This document shows positions 1 through 7,721 of a DNA stretch of 64,000 bases, one piece after another (the stretch's first letter is position 1; every line of letters starts with the position of its first letter). This DNA is from Hydrogenivirga caldilitoris (lineage in GTDB: Bacteria; Aquificota; Aquificia; Aquificales; Aquificaceae): positions 496,001-560,000 of the forward strand of contig NZ_RCCJ01000001.1 in NCBI RefSeq assembly GCF_003664005.1. The letters run 5' to 3'. The translations under genes and the position numbers were made by a program. The notes beneath the pieces are model-generated. The model worked only from the letters and a program-made list of their open reading frames with translations, did no database searches and was not told the DNA's origin.

Positions 1-10
1 AGTAAGAGTT

Positions 11-1318
11 TCATCTTGAGCCTCCCTTGGGGAGCATGAGAACTTCTACATAGTCTCCCTTGCTAAGGTATTTCTCGTAAACCTTCATCACGTCAACCTT
101 CCTTACCCTACCTACATTTTTCTCAAAGAAACGATAGAAGTCAATATCTCTGATAACCGTATAAGAGTAGCCTATGTCATAAGCTTCACCCTCAACCTTC
201 TCCTCCTCAAATATTCTGGAGCTTATAATTTTTTGCTTTGCACTTTCCACCTGCTTCTCTGTAAGGCTTTTATAAACTTCCTCAAGGAGTTTGAGCACTT
301 TTTCCTTCACCTCTTCGTACTTATCCGGGTCAAAGGTAGCGCTTATGACGTACATATTGTCCCTCGGTCTCCCTAAGTCTCCTGCGAAGTAGGAATAGAC
401 GAGACCTTTTTCCCTGAGCTCTCTGTACAATACAGACGTTCTTCCACTTCCCAGAATTTCATCAAGAACTACGAGTCCATAGTAATCAGTTTTTCCGATA
501 GGAGGAACTCTCCAACCGATTATCCAGTAAGCTTTTTCAACCCTTGGGTCTTCAAGCTTCTCAAACCTTGCCCCAATCTGTTCGGGTTCGTTGGGTATCT
601 GAACCTTTGGTACTGGTCTGCCCTCCTCTCTTCCAAAGGTTCTAGTAACCTCCCTCTCAACCTCCTCTGGATTTACGTTACCTACCACGATAACTGCCAT
701 GTTCCGTGGCTGATAAAAATCCCTGTAAAACCTGAGGAGCATATCCCTGGTAAAGTTCCTTATCGTGTTTTCAAAACCTATAACAGGAAATCTATAGGGT
801 GAAACTTTGTATGCTGTCTTCTCAAAAGTTTCCCAGAGAACAGTAGAAGGGTTGTCCTTACCCCTACGAAGTTCCTCTATAACTATCTCCTTCTCTTTCT
901 CAATCATCTTTTCGTCTAATAAAGCCTTTAGGGTTATCTGGTAAAGAACCTCAAGGGCTTCCCTCCAGTAAGGTGCCGCTATCTCTATGTGGTAATAGGT
1001 GAAGTCCTTTGATGTTCCAGCGTTTATATTCCCTCCAAGGCTTTCAATTATCTTGTCCACCTCGCCGTACGGGTACTTTTCTGAACCGTTGAAAAGCATG
1101 TGTTCAAGGAAGTGAGCCATCCCCTTTTCATCGTATTTCTCGTATATGGAGCCTACCCTGAACCAGACGTGCAGGGCAACAGCGGAGGTATCATCCCTCG
1201 GCTTGACTATGAGTTTCCCTCCGTTGGGGAGGTCTCTTATATACAGCTCCTGAGCCAGTGCTAATCCCATGGTAACCACCTCCAGGGTTAAAAAGGCAAG
1301 CAGCAGTATAGCCCTCAT
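11..1318 (-). CDS. M16 family zinc peptidase (insulinase-like), exported
   Basis: A 435-residue single-unit M16 metallopeptidase, about half the length of pitrilysin and typical of bacterial processing-peptidase-like proteins that act as dimers. The inverted zinc motif HFLEH (H69, E72, H73) is intact and a downstream Glu in EKEIVIEEL (near 149) can supply the third metal ligand. The C-terminal half carries the usual GSGRTSVLYRELREKGLVYS segment of the inactive M16_C domain. A hydrophobic N-terminus ending LALAQ near residue 23 looks like a signal peptide, so a periplasmic location is inferred. ATG overlaps the stop of the upstream thioesterase gene as ATGA, so the two are translationally coupled. 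The physiological substrate is unknown. Confidence 0.9.
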   Translation of the reverse strand: MRAILLLAFLTLEVVTMGLALAQELYIRDLPNGGKLIVKPRDDTSAVALHVWFRVGSIYEKYDEKGMAHFLEHMLFNGSEKYPYGEVDKIIESLGGNINAGTSKDFTYYHIEIAAPYWREALEVLYQITLKALLDEKMIEKEKEIVIEELRRGKDNPSTVLWETFEKTAYKVSPYRFPVIGFENTIRNFTRDMLLRFYRDFYQPRNMAVIVVGNVNPEEVEREVTRTFGREEGRPVPKVQIPNEPEQIGARFEKLEDPRVEKAYWIIGWRVPPIGKTDYYGLVVLDEILGSGRTSVLYRELREKGLVYSYFAGDLGRPRDNMYVISATFDPDKYEEVKEKVLKLLEEVYKSLTEKQVESAKQKIISSRIFEEEKVEGEAYDIGYSYTVIRDIDFYRFFEKNVGRVRKVDVMKVYEKYLSKGDYVEVLMLPKGGSR

Positions 1319-1707
1319 GCCTTTATCTCGGTAAGTAATTTATCCTTTATTTCCTGCGGAACGGAAACTATTTTCCCTCCCTTTACCATGCAGTGTTTCG
1401 TTCTTCCCTCTGCCCTTAACTCTCCCCCAACAGACACCAAATATACGAAACTGAAGGTAAACCTATCAAGCTCCTCAAGAGACAGCTCTATCTCAACAAG
1501 CTCATCGTAAAGTAGAGGTTTCTTGAAATTACAGCAAGCTTCTAAAAGAACAACCTCGTATCCCTTCTCTCTTACTGTTTTATAAGGCAAACCCAGACTT
1601 CTGAGAAACTCTCCCCTTGCTTCCTCAAAGTAGCGGAAGTAGTTGGAGTGGTGCACTATACCCTGTGCGTCTGTATCGTAAAACTGGACGCGCCTTTTAT
1701 AGAGCAT
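1315..1707 (-). CDS. YbgC/4-hydroxybenzoyl-CoA thioesterase family protein
   Basis: A 130-residue hotdog-fold acyl-CoA thioesterase. The N-terminal signature YDTDAQGIVHHSNYFRYFE holds the catalytic Asp (D13) and the HxxYF segment of the YbgC family. Family members hydrolyse short- or medium-chain acyl-CoA or acyl-ACP in the cytoplasm and often associate with phospholipid enzymes. That fits the acyl-ACP synthetase/acyltransferase gene two genes upstream. It lies 4 bases after fur and overlaps the M16 peptidase gene by 4 bases, so fur-ybgC-M16 is probably one transcript. The exact substrate cannot be read from the sequence. Confidence 0.88.
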   Translation of the reverse strand: MLYKRRVQFYDTDAQGIVHHSNYFRYFEEARGEFLRSLGLPYKTVREKGYEVVLLEACCNFKKPLLYDELVEIELSLEELDRFTFSFVYLVSVGGELRAEGRTKHCMVKGGKIVSVPQEIKDKLLTEIKA

Positions 1708-1711
1708 GTAT

Positions 1712-2167
1712 CTATGTTACTCCACTTTTGCTACATTCAGAACATACACCGAATATTTCCAGTCTGTGATGCATGGGCTGGAAGTTGTAATCCTCACAAA
1801 CCTCGTCCTGGAGCTTTTCTATATCCTCGTTAACGAACTCTATTATCTTTCCGCACTCAACACATACCAGGTGGTCATGGTGAGCCTTTCCCGCAACGAA
1901 CTCGTATATGGTACGGTTGTTTAGCTTTATGACCTCTTTTATGACTCCAAACTCCTGAAGGAGCTTTATAGTTCTGTATATGGTAGAGCGGGATACGCTC
2001 CTATCGGACTTACTTGCTATCCAGTTTACCAGCTCTTCCACTTCAAAGTGTTTGCCGTAACCCGCTATGAGGTCAATAAGGTTTAACCTGCTCTGGGTCA
2101 CCTTCATATTGTTACGTTTCAAGAACTTGGTGAACTCCCTCTTTATCTCTCTGAGATTGACACTCAT
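1712..2167 (-). CDS. fur: Fur family metal-dependent transcriptional regulator
   Basis: A 151-residue Fur-family repressor: an N-terminal winged helix (about 1-85, recognition segment SRSTIYRTIKLL) and a dimerisation/metal domain. The structural zinc site has both CxxC pairs (C102/C105 and C142/C145), and the HHDH cluster (96-99) supplies regulatory metal ligands. Whether it senses iron, manganese or peroxide (Fur, Mur or PerR) cannot be decided from sequence. The family and the nearby feo operon make iron plausible. It has a well-formed promoter directly in front and no Shine-Dalgarno, so its mRNA is probably nearly leaderless. First gene of the set fur-thioesterase-M16 peptidase. Confidence 0.9.
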   Translation of the reverse strand: MSVNLREIKREFTKFLKRNNMKVTQSRLNLIDLIAGYGKHFEVEELVNWIASKSDRSVSRSTIYRTIKLLQEFGVIKEVIKLNNRTIYEFVAGKAHHDHLVCVECGKIIEFVNEDIEKLQDEVCEDYNFQPMHHRLEIFGVCSECSKSGVT

Positions 2168-2175
2168 TGCAAAAT

Positions 2176-2204
2176 AATATAGTTAGTCTCATTTTCACCT
2201 GCAA
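2176..2204 (-). promoter_or_regulatory. fur promoter, predicted leaderless
   Basis: On the minus strand TTGCAG (2204-2199), a 17-bp spacer and TATATT (2181-2176) match a sigma-70-type promoter. The ATG of fur begins 8 nt after the -10, and no Shine-Dalgarno lies between, so transcription would begin within about 2 nt of the start codon. No clear Fur box is visible here. Confidence 0.6.
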
Positions 2205-2211
2205 CTGCCTT

Positions 2212-4665
2212 TCACTCCCTTAAGAGCTTCCCTACCTCTTCTCTAAGTTCCTCTGTGAGTTCTTCATAGCTTTTTTCATCAGGATATAGGGGTTTTCCTA
2301 CCCTAACCTTTATCTTTTTAGGCTTAGGGAGCTTATCGTATATAGACCAGGCATCGTACGTGCCTTGAAGCCCCACGGGTACTATGGGTATGTTGAGCTC
2401 CCTGCTCAGTATGGCTACCCCCTTCTTGAACTCCATAAGCTCTCCCGTGCGTGTGCGGGCTCCCTCTGGGAATATAACCACAACCTTACCCTCTTTAAGG
2501 GCGTAAGCGACCTTTCTAAGGGAATTCTTCAGGTCTCTGTTTATGTTGACAGTTATGACGTGGGCAAGATTGCCGAAGAGCCTAGCAACCGGATTTCTGA
2601 AGTAGACCTCCTCGCCAAGGAAGTAGGTGTTTTCGGCGACTCCACCGGGAAGGACCGAGGCGAGGACAAAGGCGTCTAAGTAACTGGCGTGATTGGGAGC
2701 GAGGATGAAAGGTGGTTTCGGCAAGTTTTCCAGTCCCTCTACCTCAATCCTGTTGTAGAGCTTGAAGAATAAATTCAGTATGGCTCTTCCCAGTCTGAAT
2801 ATAAAGGGATAGTCTTTCAGTTCGTAACCTGGCGTTTCCTGTAGTATTTCCTTCCAACTCACCTCTCTTATCTCAACGTGCTCCTTCCTGTCTTTAACGA
2901 GGTTTATAAGCTCTTTTACCGTGCTGTGTTTTGAAAGCTCCTCCTCGCTTATGCTCACACCGAAGGACCTCTCCAGGAAACTAAGAAGCTCAACCTTTCC
3001 CAGGGAATCAAGACCGAGGTCAAGCTCTATATGGTGCGACGGCAACACCGTTTTTCCTGTTTCCTTCTCCAGGTACCTCTTTATCAACTCACCTTCGGGA
3101 CTTGTAAATACACTCATGTCCTCCTGGGTCTTCGGTTTTTCAAGAGCTTTCTCGTAGAGTTCTGGTAACATAAACCTCCTTAGCTTCCCTAACCTTGTCT
3201 TGGGTAGTTCTGTCGGGGACAGTCTGAACCCTACTATCCTCTTCCAATCCGGGAGTTGTCGGTTAATAGGGTCAATCACTTCCCACTTTATGGTTTCTTC
3301 AAGGTTTACAATCCCCTTAGCCTTGACCTTCTCCAGGTCTGGGTATATGAGGGCATGTAGTTTCCCTTCCCTATCAAGGATGCCCACTTCCTTTATAAGG
3401 TCTGAGCTTCTAAGTATCAGATTCTCAAGCTCCTCGGGTTGAATGTTCTTTCCTGTTCCAAGCACTATCAGCTCCTTCTTCCTACCCTTTATGTAGAGGT
3501 AACCCTCTTCATCCATCTCCCCCAGGTCGCCGGTGTATAACCAGCCGTTCTTTATAACCTCCTCAGTTTCCCTGGGCTTGTTCCAATAGCCCTTCATAAC
3601 GTTGGGTCCTTTTACGAGAACCTCTCCATCTTCTGCGAGTCTGATTTGAACGCCTTTTATGGGTAAACCCACGGAACCAAGTTTTAGCCTGTCCGGGGGG
3701 TTAAAGGTAACTATCGGTGAGGTCTCGGTAAGCCCGTAGCCTTCTATAACGGTGAAACCAAGGGTTGTGAAGTCCTCTGCTACCTGAAGGTCTAATTTAG
3801 CCCCTCCGCTTACCATATACTTAACCTTCCCTCCGAATACCTGGTGAACCTTGGAGAATACTCTCCTGCGAACAGGCTGGAGTTTTACTCTTTCCATCGC
3901 CTTGAAGAGAAGCTTCACAAAGAGGTTCTCTTCCAGTTTCTCCTTAATCCTCTTGTGAAATAGGACATAAAGTCTTGGAACTCCAACTAATATAGTTATA
4001 CCGTATCTCTGGAGTTTTTCCAGGATATCTTCTGGCGTAAGCTTATCAAGGAAAACCACCGTAGCTCCTATGTGAAGTGGCACTAAAAGGGTTACCATAA
4101 GGGGGTAAGAATGATGAAAGGGTAGAATGGCGAGCGTTGAATCTTCCTTTGTAGCTATTCCTGTTTCCGCAACACCCTCTATGTTGGAGAAAAGGTTTCT
4201 GAAGGTGAGCATAACTCCCTTCGGAGCTCCCGTCGTTCCGGAAGTATAGAGAAGTAGAGCTATATCCTCAATATCCCTATGGAAGAATCTTTCATATGGT
4301 TTGGGTAACGCAACCTCATCGTAATTTATAACCGTAAGCTTAGCCTGTGCAAGCGCAATTGCATCTTCAAGAACTTCCTTTGTCTGGTTTGAACACAGGG
4401 CGATCTTGGGTTTTGCATCGGTTATTATGTAGGAGACTTCTTCCGGCGTTGACATGAAATCAACCGGGACCGCTATTGAACCCCTCCTCCAAATGGCGTA
4501 GAGGGAGTAGACCCACTCAGGTCTGTTTTCCGATATTATAAGAACCCTTTCATCCGGTAAAGAGTCTATTAGATTTGCAAAAGAGCCTATGTGTTCTATA
4601 AGTTCTGCATAACTTATCTCCTTCCCCCCGTAAATTAAAGCAGTCTTTCCGTGATCTCTGACCAT
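2212..4665 (-). CDS. Acyl-ACP synthetase - ACP - acyltransferase fusion (Aas-like)
   Basis: A three-domain lipid enzyme of about 817 residues. The first 500 or so residues are an AMP-forming acyl ligase with the P-loop LLLYTSGTTGAPKGVMLT and the YGLTETSP motif. Next is an acyl-carrier-protein domain with the phosphopantetheine serine in LGLDSLGKVEL. The last 200 residues are a PlsC-type acyltransferase with NHASYLD (HX4D) and FPEGARTRTG. It would activate free fatty acids, hold them on its own carrier domain and transfer them to a lysophospholipid. Domain order is the reverse of E. coli Aas, which has acyltransferase first. The frame can be opened by TTG at 4704, ATG at 4683 or ATG at 4665; 4665 is chosen because it starts close to the ligase core and avoids overlapping the divergent gene. 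Confidence 0.88.
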   Translation of the reverse strand: MVRDHGKTALIYGGKEISYAELIEHIGSFANLIDSLPDERVLIISENRPEWVYSLYAIWRRGSIAVPVDFMSTPEEVSYIITDAKPKIALCSNQTKEVLEDAIALAQAKLTVINYDEVALPKPYERFFHRDIEDIALLLYTSGTTGAPKGVMLTFRNLFSNIEGVAETGIATKEDSTLAILPFHHSYPLMVTLLVPLHIGATVVFLDKLTPEDILEKLQRYGITILVGVPRLYVLFHKRIKEKLEENLFVKLLFKAMERVKLQPVRRRVFSKVHQVFGGKVKYMVSGGAKLDLQVAEDFTTLGFTVIEGYGLTETSPIVTFNPPDRLKLGSVGLPIKGVQIRLAEDGEVLVKGPNVMKGYWNKPRETEEVIKNGWLYTGDLGEMDEEGYLYIKGRKKELIVLGTGKNIQPEELENLILRSSDLIKEVGILDREGKLHALIYPDLEKVKAKGIVNLEETIKWEVIDPINRQLPDWKRIVGFRLSPTELPKTRLGKLRRFMLPELYEKALEKPKTQEDMSVFTSPEGELIKRYLEKETGKTVLPSHHIELDLGLDSLGKVELLSFLERSFGVSISEEELSKHSTVKELINLVKDRKEHVEIREVSWKEILQETPGYELKDYPFIFRLGRAILNLFFKLYNRIEVEGLENLPKPPFILAPNHASYLDAFVLASVLPGGVAENTYFLGEEVYFRNPVARLFGNLAHVITVNINRDLKNSLRKVAYALKEGKVVVIFPEGARTRTGELMEFKKGVAILSRELNIPIVPVGLQGTYDAWSIYDKLPKPKKIKVRVGKPLYPDEKSYEELTEELREEVGKLLRE

Positions 4666-4681
4666 TATCTTAAAAAATAGC

Positions 4682-5137
4682 ATGAAGTTTCTTTTAGAGA
4701 GCAACCTTGCAAAGCTGGCTAAATGGTTAAGGTTTCTCGGTCATGATGTAAGGGTGATTGAGGGTCCCATAAGGAAGGAGGAGCTTGCAAAAAACCAGGA
4801 CAGAGTTTTCATAACCACCTCCAAGAGGTGGGAAAAAACCTTAAAGAGAGCCAATATCAGGTATCTCACCGTTCCCCGTTATGACTGGGAGTTACAGCTC
4901 TGTATGGTGGTAAAGCACTTTGGTCTTGAACCCAAGTTGAAGCTTGACATATGCGCTTACTGTGGAGCCAAGCTTGTGCCCGTTAAGAAAGAGGAGGTTA
5001 AAGAGCGAATCCCTCCAAAAGCTTACGATACAGCTTACGATTTCACCCTGTGCCCCAAATGTGGAGCTCTCTTCTGGAAGGGAACCCACTACGAGGGGAT
5101 GGTCAGGATGCTTGAGAGAGCCTTAAAGAGGTGTTAG
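4682..5137 (+). CDS. Mut7-C RNase domain protein with zinc ribbon
   Basis: A 151-residue Mut7-C (PIN-like) protein. The N-terminal block KFLLESNLAKLAKWLRFLG matches the family start, although the acidic residue usually written Asp is Glu here (E6). The C-terminal half holds a zinc ribbon formed by CAYCGAKL and CPKCGALF. Family members are predicted RNases; no substrate is established for the stand-alone form. The start is fixed by the family alignment. No Shine-Dalgarno is visible and the ATG shares a CATG with a possible start of the divergent gene. The next gene, trpF, follows after 10 bases. Confidence 0.82.
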   Translation: MKFLLESNLAKLAKWLRFLGHDVRVIEGPIRKEELAKNQDRVFITTSKRWEKTLKRANIRYLTVPRYDWELQLCMVVKHFGLEPKLKLDICAYCGAKLVPVKKEEVKERIPPKAYDTAYDFTLCPKCGALFWKGTHYEGMVRMLERALKRC

Positions 5138-5147
5138 ATTACTCCCG

Positions 5148-5759
5148 ATGGTAAAGGTAAAGATATGCGGTATAACCAGACCAGAGGATGCGGAGTTTGC
5201 GGTTAGAATGGGTGCTGACTACGTGGGGGTTATACTCTATCCCAAAAGTCCACGTTTCGTCCTACCTGAAGATAGAAAGGAGATACTACGAGCTTCGGAG
5301 GGGGCTGTAAAGGTCGCCGTCTTTGTAAACCCAACCCTTGAAGAGGTTTTTTCTGCCTTTGAAGAAGGGTTTGACCTGGTTCAACTCCATGGGGAGGAAG
5401 AACCCGGATTCGCTTATAAGTGTGGAATAGAAAGGGTTATAAAGGCTTTCAGGGTGGGAAAAAAACCGCCAGATATAGAAGAAGTTTGGAAAGAGGCACA
5501 CGGTGTTCTCCTGGATACCTATTCCGAGAAGGCTTATGGAGGGACAGGGAAGGTTTTTAACTGGGAGTTGGCTAAGGCAGTTGCCAGAAAAGGTTTCAGA
5601 CTCTTCCTGTCTGGGGGATTAAAGACGGAAAATGTAAAGGAAGCTGTTCTTAAGGTTAGACCCTATGCCGTTGATGTTTCATCGGGCGTTGAGCTTGAGC
5701 TGGGAGTTAAGGATAAAATTAAGGTTGAGAGTTTTATAAAGGAGGCTAAGAGCTTATGA
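5148..5759 (+). CDS. trpF: Phosphoribosylanthranilate isomerase
   Basis: A 203-residue TrpF of normal length, catalysing the Amadori rearrangement of phosphoribosylanthranilate in tryptophan biosynthesis. The N-terminal KICGITRPEDA contains the catalytic Cys, and LDTYSEKAYGGTGKVFNW with FLSGGLKTENV are the conserved catalytic Asp and phosphate-binding loops of the TIM barrel. It stands apart from other trp genes, as is common in Aquificota. Its stop overlaps the era start as ATGA. Confidence 0.95.
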   Translation: MVKVKICGITRPEDAEFAVRMGADYVGVILYPKSPRFVLPEDRKEILRASEGAVKVAVFVNPTLEEVFSAFEEGFDLVQLHGEEEPGFAYKCGIERVIKAFRVGKKPPDIEEVWKEAHGVLLDTYSEKAYGGTGKVFNWELAKAVARKGFRLFLSGGLKTENVKEAVLKVRPYAVDVSSGVELELGVKDKIKVESFIKEAKSL

Positions 5760-6670
5760 AAGTCGGTTACGTTGCGATAGTGGGTAAGCCCAACGTTGGA
5801 AAGTCCACCCTGCTGAACAACCTGCTGGGTAGAAAGGTCTCAATAGTTACACCCAAACCCGGGACTACCAGAATAAGAGTTCTTGGGGTGAAGAACATCC
5901 CGGAGACAGCCCAGATAGTCTTTCTTGACACGCCAGGTGTTTACCATTCAAAAGATTCCGACGTTCTCATAAAGGCTATGAACCAGCTTGCCCGCCAGAG
6001 CCTTGAAGATGCGGACGTTATCCTCTTCATGATAGATGCCGAGGAGGGGTGGAGGAAGCGGGACGAGGAGGTCTTTCAGAATTACGTAAAGCCCCTCGCC
6101 GAAGAGAAACCCATTATCCTCGTGATAAACAAGGTAGACAGGGTAGGTCCAGCCAAAAACGTCCTGCCCCTTATAGAGGAACTCCACAAGAAACATCCTG
6201 AGTTTAAAGAGATAGTTCCCATCAGCGCTCTCAAAGGGGCGAACTTGGACGAACTTGAAAAGACCGTACTCAAATACCTCCCCGAAGGGGAACCTCTCTT
6301 CCCAGAGGACATGATAACCGACCTTCCATTAAGACTCTTAGCCGCCGAGATAGTCAGGGAGAAGGTCATGCTCCTCACTAGGGAGGAGGTTCCCACGGCT
6401 GTTGCGGTCGTGATAACGGAGATAAAGCCGGGAGATGCAGACCCCAACGTCCTTGTAATAAAGGGAGAGATAATCGTGGACAGGGAGAATCTCAAGCCGA
6501 TAATAATCGGGAAGAAAGGGCAGAGACTAAAGCAGATAGGGAAGCTCGCAAGGGAAGAGCTTGAGCTCATAACCAACAGGAAGGTATATTTAGAACTCTG
6601 GGTGAAGGTGAAGCCCGACTGGAGGAAGAGACCGGAGCTCGTGAGAACCTTTGGCTACATGATGGAGTGA
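5756..6670 (+). CDS. era: GTPase Era
   Basis: A 304-residue Era, the essential GTPase that binds the 3' end of 16S rRNA during 30S maturation. The GTPase domain shows G1 (GKPNVGKST), G2 region (KPGTTR), G3 (DTPG), G4 (NKVD) and G5 (SAL). The C-terminal KH domain includes the GxxG-type loop IIIGKKGQRLKQIGKLAR. It overlaps trpF by 4 bases and has a Shine-Dalgarno (AAAGGAGG) inside the trpF 3' end. Length is normal for the family. Confidence 0.96.
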   Translation: MKVGYVAIVGKPNVGKSTLLNNLLGRKVSIVTPKPGTTRIRVLGVKNIPETAQIVFLDTPGVYHSKDSDVLIKAMNQLARQSLEDADVILFMIDAEEGWRKRDEEVFQNYVKPLAEEKPIILVINKVDRVGPAKNVLPLIEELHKKHPEFKEIVPISALKGANLDELEKTVLKYLPEGEPLFPEDMITDLPLRLLAAEIVREKVMLLTREEVPTAVAVVITEIKPGDADPNVLVIKGEIIVDRENLKPIIIGKKGQRLKQIGKLAREELELITNRKVYLELWVKVKPDWRKRPELVRTFGYMME

Positions 6671-6681
6671 TTCTTTCCTCC

Positions 6682-6710
6682 TTGACAGGGCGATTTTGAG
6701 ATTGTATCTT
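6682..6710 (+). promoter_or_regulatory. feo operon promoter
   Basis: TTGACA (6682-6687), a 17-bp spacer and TATCTT (6705-6710) form a near-consensus sigma-70 promoter starting 12 bases after era. Initiation would fall near 6717, giving a leader of about 20 nt that contains AAAGGAGGT. The -10 is buried in a 17-bp imperfect dyad (see the operator entry), so repression by a metal regulator is plausible. Confidence 0.65.
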
Positions 6711-6712
6711 AA
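6696..6712. promoter_or_regulatory. Candidate iron-responsive operator, copy 1 (feoA promoter)
   Basis: TTGAGATTGTATCTTAA is a 7-3-7 inverted repeat with one mismatched pair and overlaps the feoA -10 element. A second, perfect copy lies 294 bp downstream near the start of the next gene. No regulator is proven; Fur or a DtxR-like protein is an inference from the feo context. Confidence 0.45.
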
Positions 6713-6737
6713 TATCAGCAAAAGGAGGTCGGGAAGA

Positions 6738-6953
6738 ATGGACATGGAGACGGTCCAGCTAGGTCAGGAGTTCACGATAAAATCCATAAGGGACAGGGAA
6801 AACCCGATAGTGAGAAAACTCTACGCTATGGGACTCAAAGAGGGAAAGAGAGCAAGGCTCCTACTCAAGAATGGCAGGGTTTATCTCCTCCGCCTTAACA
6901 ACTCAAGGCTCATAATAGACAGAGATTTAGCCCGGTTCATAGAAGTGGCTTGA
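6738..6953 (+). CDS. feoA: Ferrous iron transport protein A
   Basis: A 71-residue SH3-like FeoA, a small cytoplasmic partner of FeoB. The frame is open further upstream to a TTG at 6696, but the ATG at 6738 has an ideal AAAGGAGGT eight bases before it and gives normal FeoA length, so this start was chosen. The sequence contains the family's RKLYAMGLKEG segment. It begins the feoA-barrel-feoB operon and is separated from the next ATG by 6 bases. Confidence 0.9.
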   Translation: MDMETVQLGQEFTIKSIRDRENPIVRKLYAMGLKEGKRARLLLKNGRVYLLRLNNSRLIIDRDLARFIEVA

Positions 6954-6959
6954 AAGGTA

Positions 6960-7712
6960 ATGCCTCACACTCTATCCCGACTGAAAATTTTGAGATTTTA
7001 TCTCAATCCTGTATTACTTTTACTTATCCCAACCCTTTCCCTCGCTTACTTTCCCTTCACGACTGAGGATGCAGGGACTATCGGAAGAACCTTCGGTTTT
7101 GAACTTGAAAACAACTTCACCTACTTCAGATACTACGACGGAACTTATCACCAGGACTACATATTCCAGATAGCGATGGGTCTGGCTCCTAACCTTGACC
7201 TTGCGGTGTTTGTGCCTTACAGCAAATTTTATGACGGAGAAAAGACAGAGGGGCTGAATGACGTGGGATTTTACATAAAGCATATTCCCTATCAGAAAAG
7301 GCTAAGGCTTGGTTATCTCCTTCAGGTGAACTTTGATACCGGGAAAGAGGGTATAGGCTACGGCAGAACAACCGGGAACGTAAACCTGATTGCGGAGACC
7401 ACTCACATGGGAACGACCTACGGCATTAACCTGGTCTATATAAAGTCGGGTCATGTGGAGGAGCTCAGGGACTCTTACGGAGCTACATTAGGGGTCTTCA
7501 GGGAGTACGGAAATATACTGTCTTACGGATTGGAGCTGAAGGTTCTTACTCCGGAGGACAGGGAAGTGAATACCCTTGACACCCACGCCCTTTTGGGAAT
7601 GGTATATCACTGGAAGAACAGGGATATAGCCTTAGGTTTTCACAAAACGCTAACGAGACACAGTTCCTTTGTGGACTATGGTCTCCTTGCCGGTATTAAG
7701 CTCTCCTTTTGA
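6960..7712 (+). CDS. Predicted outer-membrane beta-barrel protein between feoA and feoB
   Basis: A 250-residue exported protein. A positively charged, hydrophobic N-terminus (to about residue 30, ending LSLAYFP) is a signal peptide. The rest alternates polar and aromatic residues in short strands, such as FGFELENNFTYFRYYDG, and the protein ends LLAGIKLSF, with a terminal Phe as in outer-membrane barrels. It resembles small MetA-pathway/transporter-like barrels, but that assignment is tentative. Sitting 6 bases after feoA and 9 before feoB, it is surely co-transcribed with them. A role as an outer-membrane Fe(II) channel or sensor is inferred from context only. A perfect 17-bp dyad lies inside its first 16 codons. 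Confidence 0.75.
   Translation: MPHTLSRLKILRFYLNPVLLLLIPTLSLAYFPFTTEDAGTIGRTFGFELENNFTYFRYYDGTYHQDYIFQIAMGLAPNLDLAVFVPYSKFYDGEKTEGLNDVGFYIKHIPYQKRLRLGYLLQVNFDTGKEGIGYGRTTGNVNLIAETTHMGTTYGINLVYIKSGHVEELRDSYGATLGVFREYGNILSYGLELKVLTPEDREVNTLDTHALLGMVYHWKNRDIALGFHKTLTRHSSFVDYGLLAGIKLSF
6990..7006. promoter_or_regulatory. Candidate iron-responsive operator, copy 2 (inside barrel gene)
   Basis: TTGAGATTTTATCTCAA is a perfect inverted repeat with 7-bp arms and a 3-bp centre, 31 bases into the barrel gene. It differs from the copy on the feoA promoter at only 2 of 17 positions. In RNA it could also fold as a short hairpin. Confidence 0.4.
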
Positions 7713-7721
7713 GGTCAGGAT

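Noticed and set aside
6082-6576. Minus-strand Ser-rich open frame opposite era
   Set aside because: Low-complexity reverse complement of the era KH region.
6696-6737. TTG-initiated extension of FeoA
   Set aside because: It lies on the promoter -10 and the dyad; the ATG at 6738 has a perfect Shine-Dalgarno.
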